Part shown: positions 16,820-25,514 of the stretch, one piece after another | Layout of the letters: each line of letters starts with the position of its first letter | Position numbering within the stretch: the first letter of the stretch is position 1 | From: Steroidobacter agaridevorans | Lineage (GTDB): Bacteria; Pseudomonadota; Gammaproteobacteria; Steroidobacterales; Steroidobacteraceae | Direction: 5' to 3' | Assembly: GCF_009932555.1 (NCBI RefSeq) | Contig: NZ_BLJO01000005.1 | Span: forward strand, 25,523 to 85,118 | Length of the DNA: 59,596 nt | Translations under genes and position numbers: made by a program | Notes under the pieces: model-generated | The model's input: only the letters and a program-made list of their open reading frames with translations | Told to the model about the DNA's origin: nothing | The model's database searches: none

Positions 16820-18399
16820 AGGAAGGATTTCGCCAGTCGATGGCATGGCTGCACACCTGGTCCGGGCTGGTCGTTGGCTGGATCCTCTTCGCGGTGTTCG
16901 TCACCGGCACGCTGAGTTACTTCCGGCCCGAGATCTCACAATGGATGCGGCCGGAGCTGCGCGACGTAAAGGCCGATGCGCATGCGGCGTCAAAGGCGAT
17001 TGCAATGCTTCAGGAGCGAGCGCCGAACTCGCCGCGTTGGTTCATCACTTTGCCGGAAGCGCGTGAGCCGGTAGTTCGCGTGACGTTCCGGGATCCAAAC
17101 GGCGGCGGCGAGGGACGGCGCGGCTTCAAGGTCGCCGTGCTGGACCCAAGCACCGGCGAAGAAGTGAAAGCCCGCGAGACCCGCGGCGGCGACTTCTTCT
17201 ATCGCTTCCATTTCGAGCTGAGCATGAAGCCCATCTGGGGCCGCTGGGTGGTCGGCTTCTGCGCCATGCTCATGCTCGTCGCCATCATCAGCGGCGTCAT
17301 CACCCACAAAAAGATCTTCAAGGACTTCTTCACGTTCCGCCCGAAGAAGGGTCAGCGCTCGTGGCTCGACGCGCATAACGCCGTTGGCGTGCTCGCCTTG
17401 CCCTATCACGCGATGATCACGTACACCGGCCTCGTGACGCTGATGTTCATGTACATGCCCTGGGGCATAGAGGCGAACTACAGCGACAATCGTGAAGCTT
17501 TTTCCAAGGAAGCCTTGGGGATCGCGGCAGAGGTCAAGCCGGCGAATCAGCCGGGCACGCTGACCGATATCGAGCCGCTGATCGAGGAAGCACGCAGGCA
17601 ATGGAACGGCGCGCACGCGGCGTTCATCACGATCAATAACCCATCCGACATCAACTCTCGCATCACCATCCGTCGCGACACCGAAGGCCAGCTGGCCAAT
17701 AGCAATCGAAACGTCGTGTTCGCCGGCACGACGGGCGAGCTGCTCTCGGTAGCGGGTGAGCCCGCGCCAGCGTCACAGACGCGCGCAGTGATGTTCGGCC
17801 TGCACATGGCGACGTTCTCTTCGACGACCCTGCGCTGGCTATTCACGCTGTCCGGCCTCGGCGGAATCCTGATGGTCGCGAGCGGCCTGGTGTTGTGGTC
17901 GGTAAAGCGCGCGCCCGAGCGCGCCAAGCTGGGCTACACGCCGTTCGGACATCGGCTGGTCGAAGTGCTGAACATCGGCGTGATCACGGGCCTGCCGGTC
18001 GCGGTTGCCGCGTTCTTCTACGCCAATCGCCTGCTACCCGTGACGCTGGCCGAGCGGCCGGGCTGGGAAGTGCGAGTCTTCTTTGCCGCCTGGCTGCTCA
18101 GCTTCGTGCTTCCGATGATCCGGCCGGCCCGGGTCGCCTGGACGACTCAATTCGTCGCCGGCGCGGCGCTGTTCGCCGCCCTGCCGGCGATCAATGCCCT
18201 CACCACCCAAGCCCACCTGGGCATCACCCTGGCTCAGGGCAACTGGGTCTATGCGGGCTTCGATTTGACAATGCTGGCCATCGCCACCCTGTTAGGTTTG
18301 ACAGGGTGGTACGCCTCCCGCCCGCCCGGCAGCCGCAAACCCGCGAAACATAAGGCTTCGGAGCGTCTGAATCTCCCGGCAGAAGCGGAGCGGGCGTAA
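16816..18399 (+). CDS. PepSY-associated membrane protein, putative ferrisiderophore reductase component
   Basis: A 527-residue PepSY-TM protein. It opens with HTWSGLVVGWILFAVFVTGT in the first helix, has a PepSY periplasmic domain, a second helix pair, a conserved LDAHNAVGVLALPYHAMITYTG segment with histidines that could ligate heme, and three or four C-terminal helices. Related proteins (the FoxB/PiuB/FegB group) reduce or help release iron from siderophores at the inner membrane. The ATG at 16816 overlaps the DUF3649 stop and its own stop overlaps the DUF3325 start by 1 nt, so this is a tightly coupled operon. Confidence 0.88.
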   Translation: MKEGFRQSMAWLHTWSGLVVGWILFAVFVTGTLSYFRPEISQWMRPELRDVKADAHAASKAIAMLQERAPNSPRWFITLPEAREPVVRVTFRDPNGGGEGRRGFKVAVLDPSTGEEVKARETRGGDFFYRFHFELSMKPIWGRWVVGFCAMLMLVAIISGVITHKKIFKDFFTFRPKKGQRSWLDAHNAVGVLALPYHAMITYTGLVTLMFMYMPWGIEANYSDNREAFSKEALGIAAEVKPANQPGTLTDIEPLIEEARRQWNGAHAAFITINNPSDINSRITIRRDTEGQLANSNRNVVFAGTTGELLSVAGEPAPASQTRAVMFGLHMATFSSTTLRWLFTLSGLGGILMVASGLVLWSVKRAPERAKLGYTPFGHRLVEVLNIGVITGLPVAVAAFFYANRLLPVTLAERPGWEVRVFFAAWLLSFVLPMIRPARVAWTTQFVAGAALFAALPAINALTTQAHLGITLAQGNWVYAGFDLTMLAIATLLGLTGWYASRPPGSRKPAKHKASERLNLPAEAERA

Positions 18400-18731
18400 T
18401 GTCCTTATTCCCATTCGCGCTGACGTACACGGGGTGGGCGGCGCTATGCTTATCCATGAGCCGCCATGCCCGCGAGCTCTTGCAGCGGGAGCCAACGCCT
18501 CTACAAAGGCAGCTCCTGCGCGCCGCTGGCTGGATCGCTTTGACCGTGTCGCTGTTGATGGCCGCCGCCCAGGCGGGCTGGCCGATAGGCACGGTCGAAT
18601 GGTTTGGCATGCTCACTGCGAGCGCCGTGAGTTTCGTTTTACTGCTGACGTATTCCCCCCGGGTGGCCGCTGGCCTGGGACTGGGGCTGCCGATCTGCGC
18701 CCTGGTGAGTCACTTTCTGGTCAGCGCGTGA
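18399..18731 (+). CDS. DUF3325 membrane protein
   Basis: A 110-residue protein with about three helices. The pattern of a short N-terminal helix (CLSMSRHARELL), then RAAGWIALTVSLLMA and a C-terminal helix pair fits DUF3325, the usual third partner of DUF3649-PepSY iron operons. Function is unknown. The start overlaps the previous stop by one base (TAATG). It is followed 19 nt later by the ferredoxin-NADP reductase gene, which probably belongs to the same transcript. Confidence 0.82.
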   Translation: MSLFPFALTYTGWAALCLSMSRHARELLQREPTPLQRQLLRAAGWIALTVSLLMAAAQAGWPIGTVEWFGMLTASAVSFVLLLTYSPRVAAGLGLGLPICALVSHFLVSA

Positions 18732-18750
18732 TGAGGAATTGAGGAACCAA

Positions 18751-19527
18751 ATGTCTGCTTTCAACACTGAGCGCGTTCTGAAGGTCCGTCACTGGAACGA
18801 CACGTTGTTCAGCTTCACGACGACTCGCGATCCGGGCCTGCGCTTCGAGAACGGCCAGTTCGTCATGATGGGCCTGCAGGTCGACGGCCGTCCGCTGACC
18901 CGCGCCTACAGCATCGCCAGCGCCAATCACGAAGAGCACCTCGAATTCTTCAGCATCAAAGTGCAGAACGGCGCGCTCACCTCACGCCTGCAGCACCTGC
19001 TGCCGGGCCATGAAGTGCTGGTCAGCCGCAAGCCCACCGGCTCGCTGCTGATCGACGATTTGAAGCCGGGCAAGCATGTGTACCTGTTGAGCTCGGGCAC
19101 CGGCCTCGCGCCGTTCATGAGCCTGGTCAAGGATCCGGCGCTGTACGAGAAGTTCGAGAAGGTCGTGCTCCTGCACAGCGTGCGCGCCACCAGCGAGCTC
19201 GCGTATGAGGAATACCTGACGCACGTGCTGCCGCGAGACGAGCATATCGGCGAGATGGTCGCCAATCAGCTCATCTACTTCCCGACCGTGACGCGCGAGC
19301 CGTATCGCAATCGCGGCCGCCTCACTGATTTGATCGAGAGCGGCAAGCTGTTCGAACAGATCGGCCTGCCGCCGCTCAACCCCGAACACGATCGCGCGAT
19401 GATTTGCGGCAGCCCGTCCATGCTGAAGGACCTGTCCGCCATCCTCGACGCGCGCGGCTTCCAGATCTCCGACCACATCGGCTCGCCCGGCGACTACGTC
19501 ATCGAGCGCGCGTTTGTCGAGAAATAA
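18751..19527 (+). CDS. fpr: Ferredoxin--NADP(+) reductase
   Basis: A 258-residue bacterial-type (subclass I/II) FAD enzyme that passes electrons between NADPH and ferredoxin or flavodoxin. Visible are the FAD-binding RAYSIASA (RxYS motif), the NADP-binding stretch YLLSSGTGLAPFMSL, CGSPSMLKD and the C-terminal YVIERAFVEK typical of Fpr ending. The ATG at 18751 has GAGG 7 nt upstream; the ATG 12 nt earlier lacks a site. Position behind the iron operon suggests it supplies electrons for reductive iron release or redox defence; that link is inferred from context. Confidence 0.95.
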   Translation: MSAFNTERVLKVRHWNDTLFSFTTTRDPGLRFENGQFVMMGLQVDGRPLTRAYSIASANHEEHLEFFSIKVQNGALTSRLQHLLPGHEVLVSRKPTGSLLIDDLKPGKHVYLLSSGTGLAPFMSLVKDPALYEKFEKVVLLHSVRATSELAYEEYLTHVLPRDEHIGEMVANQLIYFPTVTREPYRNRGRLTDLIESGKLFEQIGLPPLNPEHDRAMICGSPSMLKDLSAILDARGFQISDHIGSPGDYVIERAFVEK

Positions 19528-19542
19528 TCTCTCCTGACGGGC

Positions 19543-19566
19543 GATGCCGGCCTTCAAGCCGGCATC
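19543..19566. terminator. Hairpin between convergent fpr and exonuclease genes
   Basis: GATGCCGGC and GCCGGCATC form a perfect 9-bp stem with a 6-nt loop exactly between two convergent genes. No T-run follows on either strand, so termination might need Rho or be incomplete. Confidence 0.55.
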
Positions 19567-19568
19567 TG

Positions 19569-20369
19569 CTAGTCGATCGCTACGCTGACACTCACCGGGC
19601 AGTGATCGCTGCCCATCACGTCGGCGTGGATCTCCGCCTTCTTCACCTGCTTGCGCAGCTTCTCCGACACCAGCCAGTAATCGATTCTCCATCCCACGTT
19701 GCGCGAGCGGGCATTGGAGAAATTGCTCCACCACGAATAGTGGCCGTTGCCTTCGGTGAACATGCGGAAGGTATCGACGAAGCCGGCGTCGAGGAAATTC
19801 TGGAAGCCTTCGCGCTCCTCTTCGGTGAACCCTTTCTTGCCGCGGTTCGGCTTGGGGTTCGCCAGATCCAGCTCGGTGTGCGCGACGTTCAGATCGCCGG
19901 AGAACAGCACCGGTTTTTTCTTTTCCAGTTGTTTGCAGTACGCGAGGAACGCCGGATCCCAATGTTTGTGCCGCAACGGCAGGCGGCTCAGATCGTCCTT
20001 GGCATTCGGCGTGTACACCGTGACCACGAAGAACTTATCGAACTCGGCGGTGATGACGCGGCCTTCTTCGTTGGCGTCGCGCTTGAGCTCGTCGGCGAAC
20101 GAGAACTTCTTGGCGAAGTCCTTGGGAAAGCCGTTGATCACATCGAGCGGCTCGCGCTTGGAGAAAATCGCCGTGCCCGAGTAGCCCTTCTTGACCGCCG
20201 AATTCCAGTACTCGTGATAGCCGGCGAGATCGACCTCGGCCTGGCCGCGCTCGGCCTTGGTTTCCTGCAGGCACAGGATGTCGGGCTTGTGCTCCTTGAT
20301 GAACGCCTGAAACGTTCCTTTCTTCACGACGGCGCGGATGCCGTTGACGTTCCACGAATAGAATTTCAT
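19569..20369 (-). CDS. xthA: Exodeoxyribonuclease III
   Basis: A 266-residue AP endonuclease/exonuclease III that cleaves the phosphate backbone at abasic sites in base excision repair. It shows the family order SWNVNGIRA (Asn7), LCLQETKAE (catalytic Glu), VYTPNA, FSGDLNVAHTELD (GDxN motif), NVGWRIDYWLVS and the C-terminal GSDHCPVSV with the catalytic Asp-His. The length and sequence fit the ExoA/XthA subgroup. The start lies 3 nt downstream of the DUF411 stop, so the two share an operon. Confidence 0.97.
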   Translation of the reverse strand: MKFYSWNVNGIRAVVKKGTFQAFIKEHKPDILCLQETKAERGQAEVDLAGYHEYWNSAVKKGYSGTAIFSKREPLDVINGFPKDFAKKFSFADELKRDANEEGRVITAEFDKFFVVTVYTPNAKDDLSRLPLRHKHWDPAFLAYCKQLEKKKPVLFSGDLNVAHTELDLANPKPNRGKKGFTEEEREGFQNFLDAGFVDTFRMFTEGNGHYSWWSNFSNARSRNVGWRIDYWLVSEKLRKQVKKAEIHADVMGSDHCPVSVSVAID

Positions 20370-20372
20370 TGG

Positions 20373-20834
20373 TTATTTCTTATCGCCACCGTGAGTTGCG
20401 AACACGCTGGTCTTGCCTTCCTTGTCGACCAGCAGCACGTCGTAACGATCGACGCGGCCCGACGGCACTTCCATGCCGGGCGATCCAGCCGGCATGCCCG
20501 GCACCGTCAAGCCCTTGGCCGCCGGCTTTTCACTCAGCAGCCGCTTGATATCCTCCGCCGGCACGTGACCTTCGATGAAATAGCCGCCGACCTCGGCGGT
20601 GTGGCAGGAGCCCATGCCAAACGGCACGCCGACGCGTTCCTTGATGGGCGAGAGATTCTCGAGGTCATGCACCTGGACGGCGAACCCCGCCGCCTGCAGA
20701 TGCTTGACCCAAAGTCCGCAGCAGCCGCACGTAGGCGTCTTGTTCACGACCACGACGGGCGCGGCGGCAGCCGAAGCAATTTGTGCCACCGCGGGCAAGG
20801 CAACCAGTCCAAGCAAAGCCTGGCGACGATTCAT
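20373..20834 (-). CDS. Secreted DUF411 metal-binding protein
   Basis: A 153-residue DUF411 protein. It begins with a Tat-like or Sec signal (MNRRQALLGLVALPAVAQIA), then VVVNKTPTCGCC near residue 36, which is the family's Cys motif, and ends with the VDRYDVLL segment. DUF411 proteins are exported, often lie in copper or metal-resistance loci and are thought to bind metal through the CGCC pair plus His/Cys residues (SCHTAEVGGYFIEGHVP). No copper gene is adjacent here; its neighbour is a DNA repair nuclease, suggesting a stress-response link. Confidence 0.88.
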   Translation of the reverse strand: MNRRQALLGLVALPAVAQIASAAAAPVVVVNKTPTCGCCGLWVKHLQAAGFAVQVHDLENLSPIKERVGVPFGMGSCHTAEVGGYFIEGHVPAEDIKRLLSEKPAAKGLTVPGMPAGSPGMEVPSGRVDRYDVLLVDKEGKTSVFATHGGDKK

Positions 20835-20860
20835 GGCGATCTCCGGGACGGCCGAAAACG

Positions 20861-20897
20861 ATTAAGGCGGAGCCTGCCACGCAGACTCCGCCCTAAT
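20861..20897. terminator. Hairpin downstream of the secreted unknown gene
   Basis: ATTAAGGCGGAG at 20861-20872 pairs with CTCCGCCCTAAT at 20886-20897 with one mismatch, leaving a 13-nt loop. It is placed to end the minus-strand message coming from 20991. No clear T-run is present. Confidence 0.5.
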
Positions 20898-20990
20898 GAT
20901 GACCGCGACCCGATGAACTGACCAGTCTTGCCAAACCGAGGGCGATTGCGCTCGCCGCCAGCCAGCCTTTGACAAGTCTGGCCGCCGCCG

Positions 20991-22055
20991 TTACTCGCCC
21001 TTTTCGTTATCCGCCTCGTCCTGCTTGACCGTCTTGCCGGCGGCCTGACGTTCCTCTTCACGCGCACCGGCCAGGATGCCCGGCAGCGCGTAGTTGCCTT
21101 CGTGGCAGGCGTACTCGTACATGAGGTCTGGCGTCGCATTCATCGGCAGCTCGCCGGCGAACGGTTGCGTGAGCGCCGGATCTTCCACCTTGAACTGATA
21201 CAGGATCTGATCGGCCGAGACGCGAGTGAAGCGCTCGGTGACTTTGCGATCCGGGCCGAGGCCGCGGAACGTCTGCATGGGATGGAAGTTGGTCGTTTCG
21301 ACCACCAGCGTGTCGCCTTCCCAGCGACCGATGGAATCGCCGTACCACTTCTTCACGCTGTTCGGCACGTGCTTGCCGCCGATGCGCACGACGCGCGCGT
21401 CGTGAATCATCTCGACCAGGATCATCACCGTGTCCGGCGTCTGCACGATCGAATACGTGTTGTTGTACATGAGCGGCAGCATCGGCGGTCCCGCGCTCGA
21501 GCCGAACGAAGTCAGACAGCGCTCACCCAGCGAACGCAGCTCGGGACCATCGACCGGACCCGCACCTTTGCGGAACGCAGCCACGCGCGCCATTGCTTCT
21601 TTGCCCGCAGCGGGCGTCATGGGAGGAATTCGGCCGTTCGCCGGCTCGGTAATGATGGAGCTGCGCGGCTCGCCATTGATGCGGATCACTTGCGTGCCGC
21701 GATCGACCCAGAAATTGTTGTAACCGCAATTGGTGCCGGAGAAGCCGTAGCCGCAATCCTTGGGCAGATCCTGAATGCCCAGCTTCGGATCGGTGGGCTT
21801 GGCGTTTTCCTCGACGTGCTCAGCGGCGGCGCCTTCGATCTTCTGCGCCTCCTCGGCGGTCAGCACTTTGCGATCGCCCTGCGCCGGCGAGCGCTCCAAC
21901 TGCGTGAGCGTCGCATTGGTCCAGTTGCCCTGCAGGTCCGGCTTGCCGTCCGCAGTGCGCGGCACTTTCCACCCTGCGGCAGACGCGCTGACGACACAAA
22001 GCACCGACAGAATACTGCCCAACAGAACACGGGCACCCGACGAACGATATTTCAT
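20991..22055 (-). CDS. Secreted protein of unknown function (TADGKPDLQGNW family)
   Basis: A 354-residue exported protein. A signal peptide ends near VVSASAAGW. The mature start reads PRTADGKPDLQGNWTN, and the C-terminal half holds GRWEGDTLVVETTNF, a pattern I have seen in a large family of uncharacterised secreted proteins of Steroidobacter, Acidobacteria and sphingomonads, often near PQQ dehydrogenases. Six cysteines suggest disulphides. The start at 22055 is chosen because GTGGGGGAG precedes it; an ATG 24 nt upstream lacks a site. It is divergent from the PQQ enzyme across 143 bp, consistent with a linked role. No catalytic motif is recognisable. Confidence 0.8.
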   Translation of the reverse strand: MKYRSSGARVLLGSILSVLCVVSASAAGWKVPRTADGKPDLQGNWTNATLTQLERSPAQGDRKVLTAEEAQKIEGAAAEHVEENAKPTDPKLGIQDLPKDCGYGFSGTNCGYNNFWVDRGTQVIRINGEPRSSIITEPANGRIPPMTPAAGKEAMARVAAFRKGAGPVDGPELRSLGERCLTSFGSSAGPPMLPLMYNNTYSIVQTPDTVMILVEMIHDARVVRIGGKHVPNSVKKWYGDSIGRWEGDTLVVETTNFHPMQTFRGLGPDRKVTERFTRVSADQILYQFKVEDPALTQPFAGELPMNATPDLMYEYACHEGNYALPGILAGAREEERQAAGKTVKQDEADNEKGE

Positions 22056-22198
22056 AGCTCCCCCACTCGCGTCACTCATGCGACGCCCGCGCAGTGTTAT
22101 GGATGAAGCGCAACGAGACAATCGCGCGGGCCACGCTTTGACTTTTCTTTTTACGGCGCCCCGGTCGAATCCGGTAAACAAGCAAGCGGGGGATTCAC

Positions 22199-24133
22199 AT
22201 GTCAGCGTGGTTCATGAGCGAGAATTCACTGTGTCGCAAGGCTTTCGCGCGCGTTGCGGCGGCACTTGCTTTAGGTCTTATCGTCAACCAGCTCGCGGCA
22301 GCGGCCGAAGGTCCGGCGCCCGACCCTCGCGCCAATCTTCCCGGCCGCCAGGTGTATGAAACGTACTGTGCGGCCTGCCATAACATTCCGGGCACTCGCG
22401 CCCCTGCTTTGTCAGCGTTGCAACTGATGAGCGCGCAGTCGCTGCGGCTCGCACTCACAACCGGTGTGATGCAACAGCAAGGCTCGATGGTTCCTAAAGA
22501 GAAGATGCCGCAGCTCATCGAGTATCTCGCGGCCCCGGAACAGGATACGAACTGGACTGCCGCGATGATGTGCGGCCCCGATCAGCGCAGCGTGAATCTG
22601 CAGGCCAGCCCTGCGCTGACCATGTTTGGCGTCGATCACAACAACAGCCGCCGGCTGAGCGCCAAACAGGCCGGGCTCAGCAGCAAACAATTGCCCGAGC
22701 TGGAACTGGCGTGGGCCATCGGCTTCCCGAAGACCACGTCGCTGCGCTCATCGCCCGTGATCGTCGGGTCGACAATGTTTTATGCACCGGCGCAGAGCGG
22801 CAAGCTGCTCGCGCTGGATATCGAGAAGGCGTGTGCAAAGTGGGTTTATGACGTCGGTGTCGCGGTGCGCAGCTCGGTGTCGTTCGGCGACATCGGTTCT
22901 CGCAAAGCGCTGATCTTTGCCGACCAGCAAGCTCAAGTGCACGCCGTGGACGCGCAGACCGGCGAGCGCATCTGGAAAGCAAACGGACGTCACGATGCGA
23001 CCGGCAACATCACTGGCGCTCCCGTGCTCTACAAAGATCGCATCATCGTGCCAGTCTCTTCGTCGGGCGTCGGCAGCGGCGCGAATCCGAAGTTCGAGTG
23101 TTGCGTCGGCCACGGCGCGGTCGTCGCACTCGACGCAGCGACCGGCAAACAGTTGTGGGTCGCGCACACGATGGAAGACGCCCAATACACCGGCAAGACC
23201 AGCGCGACCGGCGTGAAGTTGCGCGGCCCGTCGGGCGCACCGATCTGGTCGACACCTTCGATCGACGTCGAACGCGGGCTGATCTACGCAACCACGGGAC
23301 AGAACACTTCGTTGCCGGCCACACCGACCAGCGATGCGGTGCTCGCGATCGACCTGGCCACCGGCAATCTGAAATGGACCTTTCAGGCCCTCGCGAACGA
23401 TGTTTGGAATCTCGCCTGCCGACCGGAGCCAGCGCAGTCCGGGCCGAATTGCCCGAGCCCCGCCGACAGCGTGCTGAAGGACTACGACTTCGGCGCTGGC
23501 GCCGTGCTCACAAAGAAGCGCGATGGCAGCGACATCGTGCTCGCGGGCCAGAAGTCCGGCGATGTCTGGGCGCTCGATCCCGAGCAGAACGGCAAGCTGC
23601 TGTGGCGACAAACATTCGGCGACGGCAGCGCGCTCGGCGGCGTGCATTGGGGTATTGCCGTCGACAGTGAATATCGCGTGTTCGCGCCCATCAACGATCC
23701 GCACTTCCCCGAGTTCAAGGACTACGTGCCGGAGCCGGGCATGAACGCCATCGACATCGATACCGGCAAAGTCCTGTGGCGCAAGCCCGTCACCGCGGAT
23801 TGCAGCAACGGTCGTGAAGCTCGCTTCAACTTGTGCGGCGAGAAGTATGGTTTGTCGGCCGCACCGCTGGTGATCGACAAATCCGTGGTCGCGGGCGCGC
23901 TCGATGGACGCATCTATATTTTCGACGCCGCGACCGGCGACATCGTCTGGCAATACGACACGCTGCGAGATTTCACGACGCTCAACGGCGTCAAAGGGCA
24001 AGGAGGCGGCATCGACTCGCATTCGGTGTTCGCCGGCAGTGGCATGTTGTTCGTGGCGTCCGGCTACGGCGGCTTCCGCCAGCCGCCGGGCAACGTGCTG
24101 CTGGCGTTTCGTCCGAAGACTAAAACCCGCTGA
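22199..24133 (+). CDS. Cytochrome c-PQQ dehydrogenase, polyvinyl-alcohol dehydrogenase-like
   Basis: A 644-residue exported quinohemoprotein. After a signal peptide there is a short cytochrome c domain with heme motif CAACH (Cys57, Cys60, His61) and a possible axial Met near GSMVP, then an eight-bladed PQQ beta-propeller with adjacent cysteines ECCVGHG (301-302), the redox-disulphide position of PQQ alcohol dehydrogenases, and repeats such as ALDAATGKQLW. An N-terminal heme domain before the propeller is the arrangement of polyvinyl-alcohol dehydrogenases. Those enzymes oxidise secondary alcohols in the periplasm and pass electrons to the respiratory chain. GGGGGA precedes the ATG. Actual substrate unknown. 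Confidence 0.85.
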   Translation: MSAWFMSENSLCRKAFARVAAALALGLIVNQLAAAAEGPAPDPRANLPGRQVYETYCAACHNIPGTRAPALSALQLMSAQSLRLALTTGVMQQQGSMVPKEKMPQLIEYLAAPEQDTNWTAAMMCGPDQRSVNLQASPALTMFGVDHNNSRRLSAKQAGLSSKQLPELELAWAIGFPKTTSLRSSPVIVGSTMFYAPAQSGKLLALDIEKACAKWVYDVGVAVRSSVSFGDIGSRKALIFADQQAQVHAVDAQTGERIWKANGRHDATGNITGAPVLYKDRIIVPVSSSGVGSGANPKFECCVGHGAVVALDAATGKQLWVAHTMEDAQYTGKTSATGVKLRGPSGAPIWSTPSIDVERGLIYATTGQNTSLPATPTSDAVLAIDLATGNLKWTFQALANDVWNLACRPEPAQSGPNCPSPADSVLKDYDFGAGAVLTKKRDGSDIVLAGQKSGDVWALDPEQNGKLLWRQTFGDGSALGGVHWGIAVDSEYRVFAPINDPHFPEFKDYVPEPGMNAIDIDTGKVLWRKPVTADCSNGREARFNLCGEKYGLSAAPLVIDKSVVAGALDGRIYIFDAATGDIVWQYDTLRDFTTLNGVKGQGGGIDSHSVFAGSGMLFVASGYGGFRQPPGNVLLAFRPKTKTR

Positions 24134-24153
24134 GTTTTCATAGGGGGACCCTC

Positions 24154-25338
24154 ATGACCAACAGCATCATTCGAGTTTCGATCGCTGCCTGCGGCTTGCT
24201 GCTCGGGACCGCGTCGTTCGCGCAATCGTCCGCGCCGGAAAGCGCGCCGCCGCCAGCCGCCAACGATTACAGCAAGGCGGAAACCTGGCTGTGCCGTCCG
24301 GGCCGTCAGGATGCGTGCGCCGTCGATCTGACGACGACCGTCATCGCGGCAGATGGAAAACTCACGAAGGAAGCGTTCAAAGCCAATGCGAACGCGCCCA
24401 TCGATTGTTTCTATGTATATCCGACGGTGTCGAACGATCCCACGCCGAATAGCGATATGAACGCGGGGCCGGAAGAGACGAACGTAGTGCGCGCTCAGTT
24501 CGCCCGGTTCGGCTCTCAATGCAAGCTATATGCGCCGCTCTATCGGCAAATCACGCTGAAGGCGCTGCGGGCCGCGATGGCGAGCGGCGGCGGCTTCCCG
24601 GCCGATCGCAAGCTCGGTTACAACGATGTGCTCGATGCCTGGAACTACTATCTTCAGAATGACAACAAGGGCCGCGGCGTCGTGCTCATCGGGCACTCGC
24701 AGGGCTCGGGCATGCTGACTCAGCTGATCAAGAACGAGATCGACGGCAAGCCTGTTCAATCGAAGGTCCTCTCCGCGCTGCTGCTGGGAACGAACATCGC
24801 CGTCCCCAAAGACAAGGACGTGGGCGGGTCGTTCCAGAGCATGCCGTTGTGCCGCTCGGCCTCTCAGCTCGGCTGCGTGATTTCGTATGTGACTTTCCGC
24901 AGCGACGCGCCGCCGCCGGCGAACTCGCGCTTCGGTCGCGTACCGACGGAAGGAATGCAGGCCGCTTGCGTCAACCCGGCAGCGCTGAAAGGCGGCAAGG
25001 CCGAGATGCATGCGTATCTGTCGAGCGGCTTCAACGGCGTGAGCACGGAGTCCGCGCAGCCGAAGCCGTGGGTGGCCGGTGCGAAGATCGAAACGCCGTT
25101 TGTGAGCGTGCCTGGATTGCTGACTGGCGAATGCGTAAGCAACGATACGGGCTCGTATCTCGCAATCACGACCAACGGAAATCCGGCGGATCCGCGCACG
25201 GATGAGATCCCTGGCGATGTCGTCGCCGGCGGCAATGTGATGAAAGACTGGGGCCTGCATTTGATCGACGCGCACGTCGCGATGGGCAACCTGGTCGACG
25301 TGGTTGAGCAGCAGTCGAAGGCATATCTCAAGAAATAA
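24154..25338 (+). CDS. Secreted DUF3089 alpha/beta hydrolase
   Basis: A 394-residue exported hydrolase of the DUF3089 family. A signal peptide ends near TASFAQSS; DCFYVYPTVSND follows at about 85-100, and the nucleophile elbow is GHSQGS with Ser182. The C-terminal HLIDAHVAMGNL could supply the acid/His part of a triad. Six or more cysteines fit a periplasmic location. It starts 20 nt after the PQQ dehydrogenase and is likely co-transcribed. A dehydrogenase plus hydrolase pair is the logic used for breaking carbon chains after oxidation, but DUF3089 is not the known oxidised-PVA hydrolase family, so function stays open. Confidence 0.85.
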   Translation: MTNSIIRVSIAACGLLLGTASFAQSSAPESAPPPAANDYSKAETWLCRPGRQDACAVDLTTTVIAADGKLTKEAFKANANAPIDCFYVYPTVSNDPTPNSDMNAGPEETNVVRAQFARFGSQCKLYAPLYRQITLKALRAAMASGGGFPADRKLGYNDVLDAWNYYLQNDNKGRGVVLIGHSQGSGMLTQLIKNEIDGKPVQSKVLSALLLGTNIAVPKDKDVGGSFQSMPLCRSASQLGCVISYVTFRSDAPPPANSRFGRVPTEGMQAACVNPAALKGGKAEMHAYLSSGFNGVSTESAQPKPWVAGAKIETPFVSVPGLLTGECVSNDTGSYLAITTNGNPADPRTDEIPGDVVAGGNVMKDWGLHLIDAHVAMGNLVDVVEQQSKAYLKK

Positions 25339-25374
25339 CGCCGCCACTAAGTAATTTTTCTCTGCAGCGATCGC

Positions 25375-25394
25375 GAGCCGCCTCCCGGCGGCTC
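25375..25394. other. Hairpin between DUF3089 and HAD genes
   Basis: GAGCCGCC and GGCGGCTC form an 8-bp stem with a TCCC loop in the 176-bp intergenic stretch. No T-run follows. It probably marks the end of the upstream transcript; nothing else is recognised between 25339 and 25514. Confidence 0.4.
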
Positions 25395-25514
25395 TGCGAT
25401 TCGCGCCCGCGCCGAGCCGAAAGCGGCATCTGCGGTAAATTGATCTACACGTTGTATGCGGCAGGTCGCGCCGCGTAGGCGGAACCGAAAATTCCCCCGC
25501 CGCGTTCGTCGACC

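Noticed and set aside
24154-25338. Oxidised polyvinyl-alcohol hydrolase
   Set aside because: The gene is placed where one might expect it, but the sequence fits DUF3089 and not the known hydrolase family.
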